Shown: positions 14,724-24,141 of the stretch, piece after piece
Numbering within the stretch: position 1 is the first letter of the stretch
Layout: every line of letters begins with the position of its first letter
From: Desulfarculus sp.
GTDB lineage: Bacteria; Desulfobacterota; Desulfarculia; Desulfarculales; Desulfarculaceae
Assembly: GCA_003605055.1 (NCBI GenBank)
Contig: QZKP01000068.1
Span: 1 to 53,685 of the forward strand
Length of the DNA stretch: 53,685 bases
Direction of reading: 5' to 3'
Notes under the pieces: generated by a model
The model's input: only the letters and a program-made list of their open reading frames with translations
The model's database searches: none
Told to the model about the DNA's origin: nothing
Made by a program: the position numbers and the translations under genes

Positions 14724-15866
14724 ATGGATTTTGCCTTCACCAGCGAGCAGCGGATGTTCGCCGAGCAGGTGCTGCGCTTCGCCAAGAACGAGATAGTGCC
14801 CCGCTGCGCCGAGCACGACCTGAACAGCCGCTTCGACCGCGAGGCCTTCAACCGCCTGGGCCGTTTCGGCCTGCTGGGCCTGCACTTCCCCGAAGAGCTG
14901 GGGGGCAGCGGCGCGGACGTGGTCACCTCCACCCTGGCCGGCTACGCCCTGGGCCTGGCCGGCGTGGACGGCGGCCTGACCCTTTCCTACGGCGCACACA
15001 CCTATCTCTGCGCGGACACCATCTTCGCCCACGGCACGGATGAGCAGCGCCGCAAGTACGTGCCCAGGCTGGCCGCGGGCGAGTGGGTGGGCTGCATGGG
15101 GCTCACCGAGCCCGGAGCCGGCTCGGACGTGGCCGGCCTGAGCACCCGGGCGGTGCAGCAGGGCGATAGCTGGGTGCTCAACGGCGCCAAGATGTTCATA
15201 ACCAACGGCCCGGTGGCCGACGTGGCCCTGGTCTACGCCAAGACCGACCCCCAGGCCCGCCACGCCGGCATCTCGGCCTTCATCGTGGAAAAAGGCACCC
15301 CCGGCTTCAGCGCCGGCCAGCCGCTCAAGAAGATGGGCGTGCGCGCCTCCCCCACCAGCGAGCTGTTCTTCGAGGACTGCCGCATACCACTGGACAACCT
15401 GGTGGGCGGCGAGGGCCAGGGCTTCAACATGGCCATGCGCACCGTGGAGTGGGACCGCTCCACCCTGCTGGCCCCCATGGTGGGCAGCATGGAGTACGTG
15501 CTGGGCAAGTGCGCGGCCTACGCCAAGCAGCGCAGCCAGTTCGGCCGGCCCATCGCCCAGTTCCAGGCCATCAAGCACAAGCTGGCCGAGATGAAGATAT
15601 TCGTGGAGGCGGCCAAGAACCTCGTCTTCCGCATCGCCTGGTGCAAGGACCAGGGCCGGCCCCTGAACCACCTGGAGGCGGCGGTGGCCAAGCTGTTCGT
15701 GGGCGACTGGAGCCTGGGGCCCTCCAACGAGGCCCTCTTGCTGCACGGCGGCTACGGTTACTGCCACGAATACGAGGTGGAGCGGGCGTTCCGGGACTGC
15801 CGCCTGGCTCCCATAGGCGGCGGCACCTCGGAGATACAGAAGATGATCATCTCCAGGCTGCTATGA
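14724..15866 (+). CDS. Acyl-CoA dehydrogenase (first of an adjacent pair)
   Basis: A 380-aa acyl-CoA dehydrogenase with good FAD and substrate motifs: GLTEPGAGSDVAGLS near residue 128, KMFITNGPVADVALVYAK near 156, RSQFGRPIAQFQAIKHKLAEM near 272 and HGGYGYCHEYEVERAFRDCR near 340. The C-terminal base position is Gly (PIGGGTSEIQ). At the alternative helix-G position the sequence reads TVEWDRS, so Asp stands where isovaleryl-type enzymes have Glu, with a Glu two residues before. It is followed after 20 bases by a degenerate paralogue, and the two may form one complex. Confidence 0.83.
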   Translation: MDFAFTSEQRMFAEQVLRFAKNEIVPRCAEHDLNSRFDREAFNRLGRFGLLGLHFPEELGGSGADVVTSTLAGYALGLAGVDGGLTLSYGAHTYLCADTIFAHGTDEQRRKYVPRLAAGEWVGCMGLTEPGAGSDVAGLSTRAVQQGDSWVLNGAKMFITNGPVADVALVYAKTDPQARHAGISAFIVEKGTPGFSAGQPLKKMGVRASPTSELFFEDCRIPLDNLVGGEGQGFNMAMRTVEWDRSTLLAPMVGSMEYVLGKCAAYAKQRSQFGRPIAQFQAIKHKLAEMKIFVEAAKNLVFRIAWCKDQGRPLNHLEAAVAKLFVGDWSLGPSNEALLLHGGYGYCHEYEVERAFRDCRLAPIGGGTSEIQKMIISRLL

Positions 15867-15886
15867 GCAGGCGGGGAGCGTGAGAC

Positions 15887-16999
15887 ATGGACTATGACTT
15901 GAGCACCGAGCAGGCGGCCCTGCGGGAAGGGGTGCGCCGGGTCCTGAAGGACGCGCCGGCCCCTGAGCTGGCCGGCCTGGACGCGGGGCAGCTAAAGCAG
16001 GCGCTCTTGGCCTGGGCCGGCCGCCTGGCCCCCGGTGGATTTCTGCAGGCCTGCCGCAGCGGCGGCCTGCCCCTGCTCCTGGCCCAGGAGGCCCTGGCCG
16101 CGGTCTCGCCCGCCCTGCTCCTGGGCCTAGCCGCGGGCCCCCAGCTACTGGGCCGGCTGCTGGCGCGCTATGGCACGCCAACGCAGCAGGAGCGCCTGCT
16201 GCCGGCCCTGGAACAGGGCCGGGGCCTGGGGGCCGTGGCCCTGGGCGAGACCGGCACCAGCCCAGGCCCGGATTCCTTGCAAACCACGGCCGCGCCCCAG
16301 GGCGAGGGCTATGTGCTCAGCGGCAGCAAGGGCTCCTTGCTGGGCGGACCCCTGGCCGACTGGCTGGCCGTGGCCGCCGAGAGCCCGACCGGGCTGGTCT
16401 GGTGCCTGCTGCCGGCCGGGGCCCCGGGCCTGCGCCCGGGGCCGCGCACCGCCACCCTGGGCCTGGAGGGCGCGGCCTTCGGCGGCCTGGAGTTGAACGG
16501 CTGCCCGGTGCCGGCGGAGATGGTCATCGGCCCCCTGCCCGACCGGGGCTCCCTGGCGGCGCTGCAATCCTGGGAGGACGAGCTGCTCATCGCGGCCGGC
16601 CTGGGGGTCCTGGCCCGCAGCCAGCAGGCGGCGGCGGCCTTTGCCAAGGAACACCGGAGCGGCGGCAAGCCGATCATCGCCTATCAGGAGGTGGGCTTCA
16701 AGTTGGCCGAGACCCTCACCTTGCAGCAGACCGCCCAGCTTCTGGCCTACAAGGCGGCCTGGGCCCTGGAGAGCGGCGACCGCGAGGCCGGGGCGCTCCT
16801 GGCCTGCGCCAAGGTCTTCTGCTGCGAGGCGGCCCAGCGGGTGGCCGGCGAGGCCTTGCAGGTGCTGGGCCGGGCCGGGTTCGCCCGGGGCAACCCGGTG
16901 GAGGAGGCCTATCGCGACGCCAAGTACCTGACCATTGCCGGGGTCTCGATGGAGATCTCGCGCCAGCACATCGGCGAGGCGGTGCTGGCCGCCTACTGA
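15887..16999 (+). CDS. Divergent acyl-CoA dehydrogenase-like protein (second of pair)
   Basis: A 370-aa protein with the acyl-CoA dehydrogenase layout ([18 protein letters not shown] start, C-terminal [24 protein letters not shown]) but degraded motifs. The TEPxAGSD block is replaced by [14 protein letters not shown] near residue 120, the ITNG block by SLLGGPLAD, and the RxxFG block by [12 protein letters not shown]. The usual catalytic Glu is absent from the C-terminal position; SWEDE near 227 is the only acidic candidate in helix G. Rich in Ala, Gly and Leu. Heteromeric acyl-CoA dehydrogenases with one such partner are known (actinobacterial FadE pairs), so it may be a structural subunit of the enzyme encoded just upstream. 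Confidence 0.75.
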   Translation: MDYDLSTEQAALREGVRRVLKDAPAPELAGLDAGQLKQALLAWAGRLAPGGFLQACRSGGLPLLLAQEALAAVSPALLLGLAAGPQLLGRLLARYGTPTQQERLLPALEQGRGLGAVALGETGTSPGPDSLQTTAAPQGEGYVLSGSKGSLLGGPLADWLAVAAESPTGLVWCLLPAGAPGLRPGPRTATLGLEGAAFGGLELNGCPVPAEMVIGPLPDRGSLAALQSWEDELLIAAGLGVLARSQQAAAAFAKEHRSGGKPIIAYQEVGFKLAETLTLQQTAQLLAYKAAWALESGDREAGALLACAKVFCCEAAQRVAGEALQVLGRAGFARGNPVEEAYRDAKYLTIAGVSMEISRQHIGEAVLAAY

Positions 17000-17021
17000 G
17001 CCACCCGGCGGAGACGGAGCC

Positions 17022-18638
17022 ATGGAAGTATTAGAGAGCCGCGTGGACACGGAGAGCGCCGAGTACCAGGCCAACTTCGCGCACAACCTGGCCCTGGTGG
17101 AGGAGCTTAAGCGCGAGCTGGCCATGGCCCGGGACCAGCGCTCGGAGCGGGCCCTGGCCCGCAACCGGCAGCAGAACAAGCTGACCGTGCGCGAGCGCCT
17201 GGACCTGCTGCTGGACCGCAACACGCCGTTTCTGGAGCTTTCGCCTCTGGCCGCCCGGAACATGTACGGCGGCGGGGTGCATGCGGCTGGCGTGGTGGCG
17301 GGCATCGGGGTGGTGGCCGGCCGCGAGGTGCTGGTGCACGCCAACGACCAGCTCATCAAGGGCGGCACCACCTACCCCCTGGGCGTGAAGAAGGCCCTGC
17401 GCGCCCAGGCCATCGCCCGGGAGAACCGCCTGCCCCTGATCTACCTGGTGGACTCGGGCGGCGCCTTCCTGCCCCTGCAATCGGAGATTTTCCCGGACGC
17501 CGACGACGGCGGGCGCATTTTCTACAACCAGGCGGTGCTCTCCAAGCTGGGCGTACCCCAGGTCTGCGGGGTGCTGGGCCTGTGCACCGCGGGCGCGGCC
17601 TATATCCCGGCCATGAGCGACGAGGTGGTGCACGTGGCCGGCAGCGGGGCCATCTTCCTGGGCGGCCCGCCCCTGGTCAAGGCCGCCACCGGCGAGGAGG
17701 TCAGCGCCCAGGAGCTGGGCGGGGCCGAGGTGCACTGCCGGGAGTCCGGGGTCAGCGACTACCTGGCCCAGGACGACGCCCACGCCATGGAGCTGATCCG
17801 CCAGATCGTGGCCAACCTGCCGCCCAACGCCAAGACCGACATCGGCCGCCGAGAGCCCAAGCCGCCCCTGTACGACCCGCAGGAAATCTACGGCATTCTG
17901 CCGCCCAGCCTGTCCACGCCCTATGACGCGCGCGAAGTGCTGGCCCGGCTGGTGGACGGCAGCCAGTTCCTGGAGTTCAAGCCCCTTTACGGACCCACCC
18001 TGGTCACCGGCTGGGCCCACATCCACGGCTACCCGGTGGGCATCCTGGCCAACAACGGGGTGCTTTTCTCCGACAGCTCCCTCAAGGCCACCCAGTTCAT
18101 CCAGCTCTGCGACAAGCGGGGCATACCGCTGTTATTTTTGCAGAACATCAGCGGCTACATGATCGGCCGGGACTACGAGCGGGGGGGCATCACCAAGGAC
18201 GGCCACAAGATGGTCAACGCGGTGGCCACGGCCACGGTGCCCAAGTTCACGGTTATCATCGGCGCCTCCTTTGGCGCGGGCAACTACGGCATGTGCGGCC
18301 GGGCCTACGGCCCGCGCTTCTTGTGGATGTGGCCCAACGCCCAGATCGGGGTCATGGGCGGGGAGCAGGCGGCCCAGGTACTGGCAACGGTCAAGAACGA
18401 GCAACTGGCCCGCGAGGGCCAGCCCCCGCTGCCGGCCGAGGCGGTGCAGCAGATCATGGGGCCCATCATCGAGGCGGCGCGCAAGGAGGGCGACGCCTAT
18501 TACTCCACGGCCAACATGTGGGACGACGGCATCCTGGACCCGGCCCAGACCCGCGACGTGCTGGGCCTGGCCATCTCCGCGGCCCTCAACGCCCCGCTCA
18601 GGGACGACCGCCTGGGCTACGGCACCTTCCGCATGTGA
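17022..18638 (+). CDS. Acyl-CoA carboxylase carboxyltransferase subunit (methylcrotonyl-CoA carboxylase beta type)
   Basis: A 538-aa carboxyltransferase that moves carboxyl from biotin to an acyl-CoA. N-terminal domain: [18 protein letters not shown] near residue 50, [19 protein letters not shown] near 140 (typical of MCC beta) and [14 protein letters not shown] near 185. C-terminal domain: [20 protein letters not shown] near 343, [24 protein letters not shown] near 378 and [27 protein letters not shown] near 410. The start at 17022 has GGAG upstream. With the biotin carboxylase and carrier that follow it would turn 3-methylcrotonyl-CoA into 3-methylglutaconyl-CoA. Confidence 0.9.
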   Translation: MEVLESRVDTESAEYQANFAHNLALVEELKRELAMARDQRSERALARNRQQNKLTVRERLDLLLDRNTPFLELSPLAARNMYGGGVHAAGVVAGIGVVAGREVLVHANDQLIKGGTTYPLGVKKALRAQAIARENRLPLIYLVDSGGAFLPLQSEIFPDADDGGRIFYNQAVLSKLGVPQVCGVLGLCTAGAAYIPAMSDEVVHVAGSGAIFLGGPPLVKAATGEEVSAQELGGAEVHCRESGVSDYLAQDDAHAMELIRQIVANLPPNAKTDIGRREPKPPLYDPQEIYGILPPSLSTPYDAREVLARLVDGSQFLEFKPLYGPTLVTGWAHIHGYPVGILANNGVLFSDSSLKATQFIQLCDKRGIPLLFLQNISGYMIGRDYERGGITKDGHKMVNAVATATVPKFTVIIGASFGAGNYGMCGRAYGPRFLWMWPNAQIGVMGGEQAAQVLATVKNEQLAREGQPPLPAEAVQQIMGPIIEAARKEGDAYYSTANMWDDGILDPAQTRDVLGLAISAALNAPLRDDRLGYGTFRM

Positions 18639-18649
18639 GCGAGGCGGCC

Positions 18650-20137
18650 ATGTTCGACAAAGTCCTCATAGCCAACCGCGGCGAGATCGCCCTGCGCGTG
18701 CTGCGCACCTGCCAGGAGATGGGCCTGGCCACGGTGGCCGTGTTCTCCCAGGCCGACGCCGGCGCGGTGCATGTGCAGGAGGCGGACCAGGCGGTGCTGC
18801 TGGGACCGGCCGAGCCCGCGGCCAGCTATCTGAACGTGGCGGCCATCATCGCCGCGGCCCAGGCCAGCGGCGCCCAGGCCATCCACCCGGGCTACGGGTT
18901 CCTGGCCGAGAACCCGGCCCTGCCCGAGGCCTGTGAGCAGGCGGGGCTGGTCTTCATCGGCCCGCCGGCCGACGTGATCCGCGCCCTGGGCTCCAAGACC
19001 GCGGCCCGGCGGCTCATGCAAGCGGCCGGGGTGCCGGTGATCCCGGGCATGCTGGCGCCCTGCGCCGACGCGGCCGAGCTGGCCCAAGAGGCCTCGGCCC
19101 TGGGCTACCCGGTGCTCTTAAAGGCCCGGGGCGGCGGTGGCGGCAAGGGCATGCGCGCGGTGGAGGGGCCGGCGGAGCTGGCTGAGGCCAGCCAGACCTG
19201 CGCCAGCGAGGCGGCCAAGGCCTTTGGCGACCCGGCCCTGTACCTGGAGAAGTGCCTGCCCTCGCCCCGGCACGTGGAGTTCCAGGTGCTGGCCGACAAC
19301 CAGGGCAACGTGGTGCACCTGTTCGAGCGCGAGTGCTCCATCCAGCGGCGGCACCAGAAAATAATCGAGGAGACGCCCTGCCCGGCCCTGACCCCGGAGC
19401 TGCGCGAGCGGATGGGCGCGGCGGCGGTGGCCGCGGCCCGGGCCGCCGGCTACGTCAACGCCGGCACCGTGGAGTTTTTGCTGGACGCCCAGGGCCGCTA
19501 CTACTTCCTGGAGGTCAATACCCGCCTGCAGGTGGAGCACCCCATCACCGAGATGACCACCGGCCTGGACCTGGTGCGGCTGCAGCTCATGATCGCCGCG
19601 GGCCAGCCCCTGCCCTTCCGGCAAGAAGACCTAAGGCAGCAGGGCCACGCCATCGAGTGCCGCATATACGCCGAGGACCCGGGCAAAAGCTTTATGCCCT
19701 CGCCGGGGGTCATCAGTCTGTGGCAGGAGCCGGCCGGGCCGGGCCTGCGCCTGGACAGCGGCGTGCAGGAAGGCAGCCCGGTGCCCATGGAATACGACCC
19801 CATCCTGGCCAAGTTGGTGGCCTGGGCCCCGGACCGGGAGCAGGCCCGGCGGCGTCTGCTGCGGGCGCTGAAAAGCTTCGCGGTGCTGGGGGTGCAGACC
19901 ATCATCCCCTTCCTGAAGGATGTGCTGGACCATCCCGAATTCAGGGCCGGCCGCACCAGCACGGACTTCATCCCCAAACACCTGGCCGGCTGGCAGCCCA
20001 ATCTGGAGAGTGCGGACCTGGCCCGCCTGGCCTACGCGGCCCAGGAGCTGGCCGCGCCGGAGGCGGCCCCGGCCGCTTCCTCTGATCCGGCCGGCTGGCC
20101 CAGCCCCTGGCAGAGCCTGGGCGCCTGGCGCATGTGA
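18650..20137 (+). CDS. Biotin carboxylase subunit of acyl-CoA carboxylase
   Basis: A 495-aa biotin carboxylase that carboxylates biotin with ATP and bicarbonate. It opens FDKVLIANRGEIALRVLRTCQEMG. The glycine-rich ATP loop is KARGGGGGKGMRAVE near residue 160; later motifs are CSIQRRHQKIIEETPCP near 230, EFLLDAQGRYYFLEVNTRLQVEHPITEMTTG near 275, and the C-terminal GHAIECRIYAEDP block near 330. It ends after the carboxylase domain, with about 40 extra residues. In the usual MCC alpha chain this domain is fused to BT and biotin-carrier domains; here those are the separate next gene, ten bases downstream. Confidence 0.9.
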   Translation: MFDKVLIANRGEIALRVLRTCQEMGLATVAVFSQADAGAVHVQEADQAVLLGPAEPAASYLNVAAIIAAAQASGAQAIHPGYGFLAENPALPEACEQAGLVFIGPPADVIRALGSKTAARRLMQAAGVPVIPGMLAPCADAAELAQEASALGYPVLLKARGGGGGKGMRAVEGPAELAEASQTCASEAAKAFGDPALYLEKCLPSPRHVEFQVLADNQGNVVHLFERECSIQRRHQKIIEETPCPALTPELRERMGAAAVAAARAAGYVNAGTVEFLLDAQGRYYFLEVNTRLQVEHPITEMTTGLDLVRLQLMIAAGQPLPFRQEDLRQQGHAIECRIYAEDPGKSFMPSPGVISLWQEPAGPGLRLDSGVQEGSPVPMEYDPILAKLVAWAPDREQARRRLLRALKSFAVLGVQTIIPFLKDVLDHPEFRAGRTSTDFIPKHLAGWQPNLESADLARLAYAAQELAAPEAAPAASSDPAGWPSPWQSLGAWRM

Positions 20138-20147
20138 GGGCAAGGCC

Positions 20148-20645
20148 ATGATCAAGTACCAACTGCGCATAGGCGGTCGGACCAAGGAGGTGGCCCTGGA
20201 CCCGGAAGCGGGCCGGGCCATGGTGGGCGGCGAGCAGCACGACCTGACCTGGCAGCAGATTGGCCCCGGCCGCCTGCTGCTGAGCCTGGACGGCCGCCAG
20301 GTGCGGGCCTTCCTGGCTCCTGCCGACAGCGGCCGGCAGGTGTTCATCGAGGGCCGCACCTACCTGGTGCAGGACGAGCAGAAGCTTCCCCGCCGCCGCC
20401 GGGGCGCGGCCGGCCAGGGGCCGGGGGCGGTCACCCCGCCCACCCCGGCAATGGTGGTGCGCATCCTGGTGCAGGAGGGCCAGGCCGTGGACCAGGGCCA
20501 GGGCCTGGTGGTGGTCAGCGCCATGAAGATGGAGACCACCCTCTGCGCGCCCTACGCCGGGACCGTGAGCAAGATCAACACCCGCCTGGAGGCCAAGGTG
20601 GCGCCCGGAGAGGTGCTGGTGGAGATCGCGGAGGAAGGGCAATGA
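20148..20645 (+). CDS. Biotin carrier (BCCP-type) subunit of acyl-CoA carboxylase
   Basis: A 165-aa subunit. Residues 1-80 form a beta-rich N-terminal part (GGRTKEVALDPE, GGEQHDLTWQQIG) that could stand for the BT domain of MCC alpha. A basic linker PRRRRG follows, and residues 95-162 are a biotinyl domain with the attachment motif SAMKMET, biotinylated Lys about 127. It bridges the carboxylase and carboxyltransferase subunits. Its stop overlaps the start of the next crotonase gene (ATGA), indicating translational coupling. Confidence 0.88.
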   Translation: MIKYQLRIGGRTKEVALDPEAGRAMVGGEQHDLTWQQIGPGRLLLSLDGRQVRAFLAPADSGRQVFIEGRTYLVQDEQKLPRRRRGAAGQGPGAVTPPTPAMVVRILVQEGQAVDQGQGLVVVSAMKMETTLCAPYAGTVSKINTRLEAKVAPGEVLVEIAEEGQ

Positions 20646-21412
20646 GCGAGACGGTGCTCTACGCGGCCGAGGGCGGCATCGCCTATCTGACCCTGAACCG
20701 GCCCGAGCGGCGCAATGCCCTGAACCAGGAGATGATCCAGGCCCTACTTACTGGCCTGGAGTGCGCCGCGGCCGAGGAGACGGTGCGGGCGGTGTGCCTG
20801 CAGGCCGCGGGCGAGGCCGCCTTCTGCGCCGGGGGCGACCTGAGCAGCGCCGTGCCCCAGGCCGGTGCGCCGGGCGGCGCCCAACTCTACGCCGAGCTGC
20901 TCAAGGCCATGGCCGCCTATGATAAGCCCCTGCTGGCCAAGGTGGCCGCGCCCTGCCTGGCCGGCGGCCTGGGCCTGATGCTGGCCTGCGACATCGTCAT
21001 CGCCCGCAGCGATGCCTATTTCTGCGCGCCCGAGGTGAAGGTGGGCATCTTCCCCTACATGGTGGGGGCCCTGCTCTGGCGCGACGTGGCCTGGAAAAAG
21101 GTGATGGATATGGTGCTCACCGGCCGCCGGGTGCCGGCCGTGGAGGCCGAGGCCATGGGCCTGATCAGCCGGGCGGTGGCGCCGGAGCGCTTCGAGGAGG
21201 AGACGGCCCAGGCCCTGGCCGGCCTGGCCGCGGCCAGCCCCATCGGCCTGCGCCTGGGCAAGGAGGCCTACCGGCGGCTGCAGGGCCTGCCGCTCGCGCA
21301 GGCCCTGGACATGCTCTCTTCTGATTTGGGCCGGGCCGTGCAGACCCAGGACGCGGCCGAGGGGCTCAAGGCCTTTGTTGAGAAGCGGCGGCCCATTTTT
21401 CAGGGGCGCTGA
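20642..21412 (+). CDS. Enoyl-CoA hydratase, methylglutaconyl-CoA hydratase-like
   Basis: A 256-aa crotonase. [14 protein letters not shown] near residue 19, oxyanion hole [10 protein letters not shown] near 60 and [41 protein letters not shown] near 100-140. The second block keeps an acidic residue in PEVKVGIFP, as in hydratases of this group. It follows the three carboxylase subunits by overlap, the position expected for methylglutaconyl-CoA hydratase making HMG-CoA. Other crotonase activities cannot be excluded. Confidence 0.85.
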   Translation: MSETVLYAAEGGIAYLTLNRPERRNALNQEMIQALLTGLECAAAEETVRAVCLQAAGEAAFCAGGDLSSAVPQAGAPGGAQLYAELLKAMAAYDKPLLAKVAAPCLAGGLGLMLACDIVIARSDAYFCAPEVKVGIFPYMVGALLWRDVAWKKVMDMVLTGRRVPAVEAEAMGLISRAVAPERFEEETAQALAGLAAASPIGLRLGKEAYRRLQGLPLAQALDMLSSDLGRAVQTQDAAEGLKAFVEKRRPIFQGR

Positions 21413-21423
21413 GGAGGAAAACC

Positions 21424-22314
21424 ATGGCCCGAAGCTTCTGGGTGACCGAGAACCACGACTTTCAGCGGCCCTGCATGATCACCTGCGCCCTGTCCGGGGT
21501 GGTGGCCAACCGGGAGCAGTGCCCGGCCATCCCCTACACCCCGGAGGAGTACGCGGCTGAGGCCAAGCGGGCCTATGAGGCCGGCGCGGCGGTGGTGCAC
21601 ATCCACGCCCGCACGCCGGACGGCGCGCCCAGCTACGAGGTGGCCGACTACCGCAATATCCATGAGGCCGTCACCGCGGCCTGCCCCATCATCATCAACT
21701 TCTCCACCGGCGCGGTGGGGGTTCCCGTGGAGAAGAAAATCGCGCCGGTGGTGGAGATCAAGCCGGCCATGGCCGCCCTGAACATGGGCTCCATGAACTA
21801 CGCCAAGTACCACCATCAGCGCAAGCAGTTCGTCTTTGACTTCGTCTTCGCCAACCCCTTCGCCGAGATCGTGGCCCTGGTGCAGGCCATGCAGGAAGCC
21901 GGGGTCAAGCCGGAGATGGAGTGCTTCGACTCCGGCCACATCGGCAACAGCTTTCCCCTGATAGACATGGGCCTCTTGGAGCCGCCCTATCAGTACAGCC
22001 TGGTGATGGGCGTGTTGGGCGGCATGCCCCCCACCGCCGACAACCTGACCCACCAGGCGCGCATCCTGCCGCCCCAAAGCGATTGGCAGGTGATCGGGGT
22101 CGGCCTGGATCAGTGGCGCCTGGTGGCCGCGGCCATCGCCCTGGGCGGCAACCTGCGGGTGGGGCTGGAGGACAACTTTTATCTGAGCCCGGGCGTCATG
22201 GCCAAATCCAACGGCGAGCTGGTGGAGAAGGCGGCGCGCATGGTCCGCGACCAAGGCCGCCAGGTGGCCAGCGTGGATGAGTGCCGCCAGCGCCTGGGCC
22301 TGCGGCACATCTGA
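21424..22314 (+). CDS. BKACE-family enzyme (beta-keto acid cleavage, DUF849)
   Basis: A 296-aa TIM-barrel protein of the BKACE family, whose characterised members use acetyl-CoA and a metal ion to convert a beta-keto acid to acetoacetate and a new acyl-CoA (for example 3-keto-5-aminohexanoate cleavage enzyme). The metal site motif HIHAR is near residue 59, an acidic [10 protein letters not shown] block near 160 and [13 protein letters not shown] near 245, all typical. GGAGGAAA precedes the ATG. No HMG-CoA lyase gene is in the operon, so this enzyme may take part in the terminal cleavage or rescue a side product; this is inference. Confidence 0.85.
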   Translation: MARSFWVTENHDFQRPCMITCALSGVVANREQCPAIPYTPEEYAAEAKRAYEAGAAVVHIHARTPDGAPSYEVADYRNIHEAVTAACPIIINFSTGAVGVPVEKKIAPVVEIKPAMAALNMGSMNYAKYHHQRKQFVFDFVFANPFAEIVALVQAMQEAGVKPEMECFDSGHIGNSFPLIDMGLLEPPYQYSLVMGVLGGMPPTADNLTHQARILPPQSDWQVIGVGLDQWRLVAAAIALGGNLRVGLEDNFYLSPGVMAKSNGELVEKAARMVRDQGRQVASVDECRQRLGLRHI

Positions 22315-22326
22315 GGGAGGAAGGAC

Positions 22327-22758
22327 ATGGACATCGAGTTGGGGCTGAGCTACAGCCAGCTTGCGGTGGGCATGAAGGCCTCGCTGAGCAAGACCGTCAG
22401 CGAGAGCGACGTGTACCTCTTCGCCGGCGTCACCGGCGACTTCAACCCCATGCACGTCAACGAGGAGTACGCCAAGACCACCCGCTTCGGCGCGCGCATC
22501 GCCCACGGCTCGCTGGTGGAGGGCTTCATGGCCCCGGTGCTGGGCACCAAGCTGCCCGGGCTGGGCACCATCGCCCTGGAAAAGCAGGCCCGCTTCGTGG
22601 GCCCCACCTACTTCGGCGACACCATCACCGCCACCGCCGAGGTGAGCGAGAAGCTGGCGGACAAGAAGTGGGTGCGCCTGAAGTGCACCTGGACCAACCA
22701 GCGCGGCGAGACCGTGGCCTTTGGCCAGGCCCTGGTCATGCCGCCGCCGGAGAGGTGA
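22327..22758 (+). CDS. MaoC-family (R)-specific enoyl-CoA hydratase
   Basis: A 143-aa hot-dog-fold protein. The hydratase-2 signature is GVTGDFNPMHVNEEYAKTTRFGARIAHGSLVEG (about residues 35-68), with the catalytic Asp and His in DFNPMH. The C-terminal part has FVGPTYFGDTITATAEV. It hydrates a trans-2-enoyl-CoA to the (R)-3-hydroxyacyl-CoA. It sits between the BKACE gene and the isovaleryl-CoA dehydrogenase gene with short gaps, so it is co-expressed; its place in the pathway beside a crotonase is unclear. Confidence 0.87.
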   Translation: MDIELGLSYSQLAVGMKASLSKTVSESDVYLFAGVTGDFNPMHVNEEYAKTTRFGARIAHGSLVEGFMAPVLGTKLPGLGTIALEKQARFVGPTYFGDTITATAEVSEKLADKKWVRLKCTWTNQRGETVAFGQALVMPPPER

Positions 22759-22763
22759 GAGGC

Positions 22764-23933
22764 ATGGACTTCGAGCTCACGCCCGAGCAAATGCAGCTCC
22801 AGGAGGCCGTGTACAAGTGGGCCTCCCGGGAATTGGGCCCCCTGCTGGAAAAAGTGGACGAGCAGGACTGGCTGCCGCCGGAGATGTTCCGGCAGTTGGG
22901 CGAGCTGGGCGCCCTGGGGGTGGCCATTGACCCGGCCTACGGCGGCCTGGGCCTGGACGTGCTGGCCGAGGTGCTGGTGGCCGAACAGTTGGGCCGGGTA
23001 TCGCCGGCCCTGGGGCTGTCGGCCGGGGCCCACTCCAACCTCTGCGCCGGCAACATCCAGCGCAACGCCAGCGAGGCGCTCAAGGCCAAGTATCTGCCGC
23101 CCCTGGTGAGCGGCGAGAAGGTGGGGGCCCTGGCCCTGACCGAGCCCGGGGCCGGCTCCGACGCCATGGCCATCACCACTCGGGCCCAGCATCAGGGCGA
23201 TCACTACCTGCTCAACGGCACCAAGATGTTCATCACCAACGGCCCCATCGCCGACATCGTGCTGGTCTATGCCAAGACCGCCCCGGAGCGGGGCCCCCAG
23301 GGCATCTCGGCCTTCATCGTGGAAAAGGGTTTCCCCGGCTTCTCGGCCGGGCGCAAGCTCAAGAAGGCGGGCATGCGCGGCTCGCCCACCGGCGAACTGC
23401 GCTTCGAGGACTGCCCGGTGCCGGCCGCCAACCTGGTGGGGTTGGAGAACCAGGGCGTGGCGGTGATGACCCGCGGCCTGGACATCGAGCGCATCGTCTG
23501 CGCCGCCGGCTGCCTGGGCCTATCCCAGGCGGCCATAGACCTTTCCCTCAAGTACGCCCGGGAGCGGGAGCAGTTCGGCCGGCCCATCGGCGATTTCCAG
23601 ATGATCCAGGCCAAGCTGGCCCAGATGTACGCCCTCTACGAGGCGGCGCGCAGCCTCACCTACCGGGCGGCAATGCTGGCCGAGGGCGCCAAGCGCGGCG
23701 GCAAGGGCACGGAGTTGACCCGCCTGGCCGCGGCCGCGGTGCTCTTCGCCGCCGAGGCCGCCAGCCACATCGCCGGCGAGGCGGTGCAGATCCACGGCGG
23801 CTACGGCTACTGCCTGGAGTTCCCGGTACAGCGGCTGTGGCGCGACGCCAAGCTGTTCGAGATCGGGGCCGGCACCACCGAGATACGCAAGTTGATCATT
23901 GCCCGGGAGCTGCTGCGCAAGGGCTCGCTGTAG
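22764..23933 (+). CDS. Isovaleryl-CoA dehydrogenase-like acyl-CoA dehydrogenase
   Basis: A 389-aa enzyme that by eye matches isovaleryl-CoA dehydrogenase closely: LSAGAHSNLCAGNIQRN near residue 85, ALTEPGAGSD near 127, TKMFITNGPIADIVLVYAKT near 155, the catalytic helix-G segment GLDIERIVCAAG (Glu about 242) and FEIGAGTTEIRKLI at the C-terminus with Gly at the canonical Glu position. It would oxidise isovaleryl-CoA to 3-methylcrotonyl-CoA, the substrate of the carboxylase in this operon. It is the last gene; a GC-rich inverted repeat follows near 23966-23995 without a clear T run. Confidence 0.88.
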   Translation: MDFELTPEQMQLQEAVYKWASRELGPLLEKVDEQDWLPPEMFRQLGELGALGVAIDPAYGGLGLDVLAEVLVAEQLGRVSPALGLSAGAHSNLCAGNIQRNASEALKAKYLPPLVSGEKVGALALTEPGAGSDAMAITTRAQHQGDHYLLNGTKMFITNGPIADIVLVYAKTAPERGPQGISAFIVEKGFPGFSAGRKLKKAGMRGSPTGELRFEDCPVPAANLVGLENQGVAVMTRGLDIERIVCAAGCLGLSQAAIDLSLKYAREREQFGRPIGDFQMIQAKLAQMYALYEAARSLTYRAAMLAEGAKRGGKGTELTRLAAAAVLFAAEAASHIAGEAVQIHGGYGYCLEFPVQRLWRDAKLFEIGAGTTEIRKLIIARELLRKGSL

Positions 23934-24141
23934 ACCGCCGCCGCGAACCAGGTCCCAGCGGCCCGCCCCGCCCGGCGGGGGCCGCCCGGCCCCGGCCATT
24001 TGTCGCCAAAACGCAACCCGGCCTACGCCAAATCGCCACACAACCCCTTTAGAAAAAAGAAGCAAAGTTAGGCAGGCATGCCCAGCGCGGGCATCGCCGC
24101 CTGCCGCTGGCCAAGATTCCGCCAGGCTAGAGGAGTGCCTT

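Noticed and set aside
14163..15767. A 534-codon minus-strand frame opposite the MerR and dehydrogenase genes
   Set aside because: Antisense shadow; the plus-strand genes have diagnostic motifs and operon spacing.
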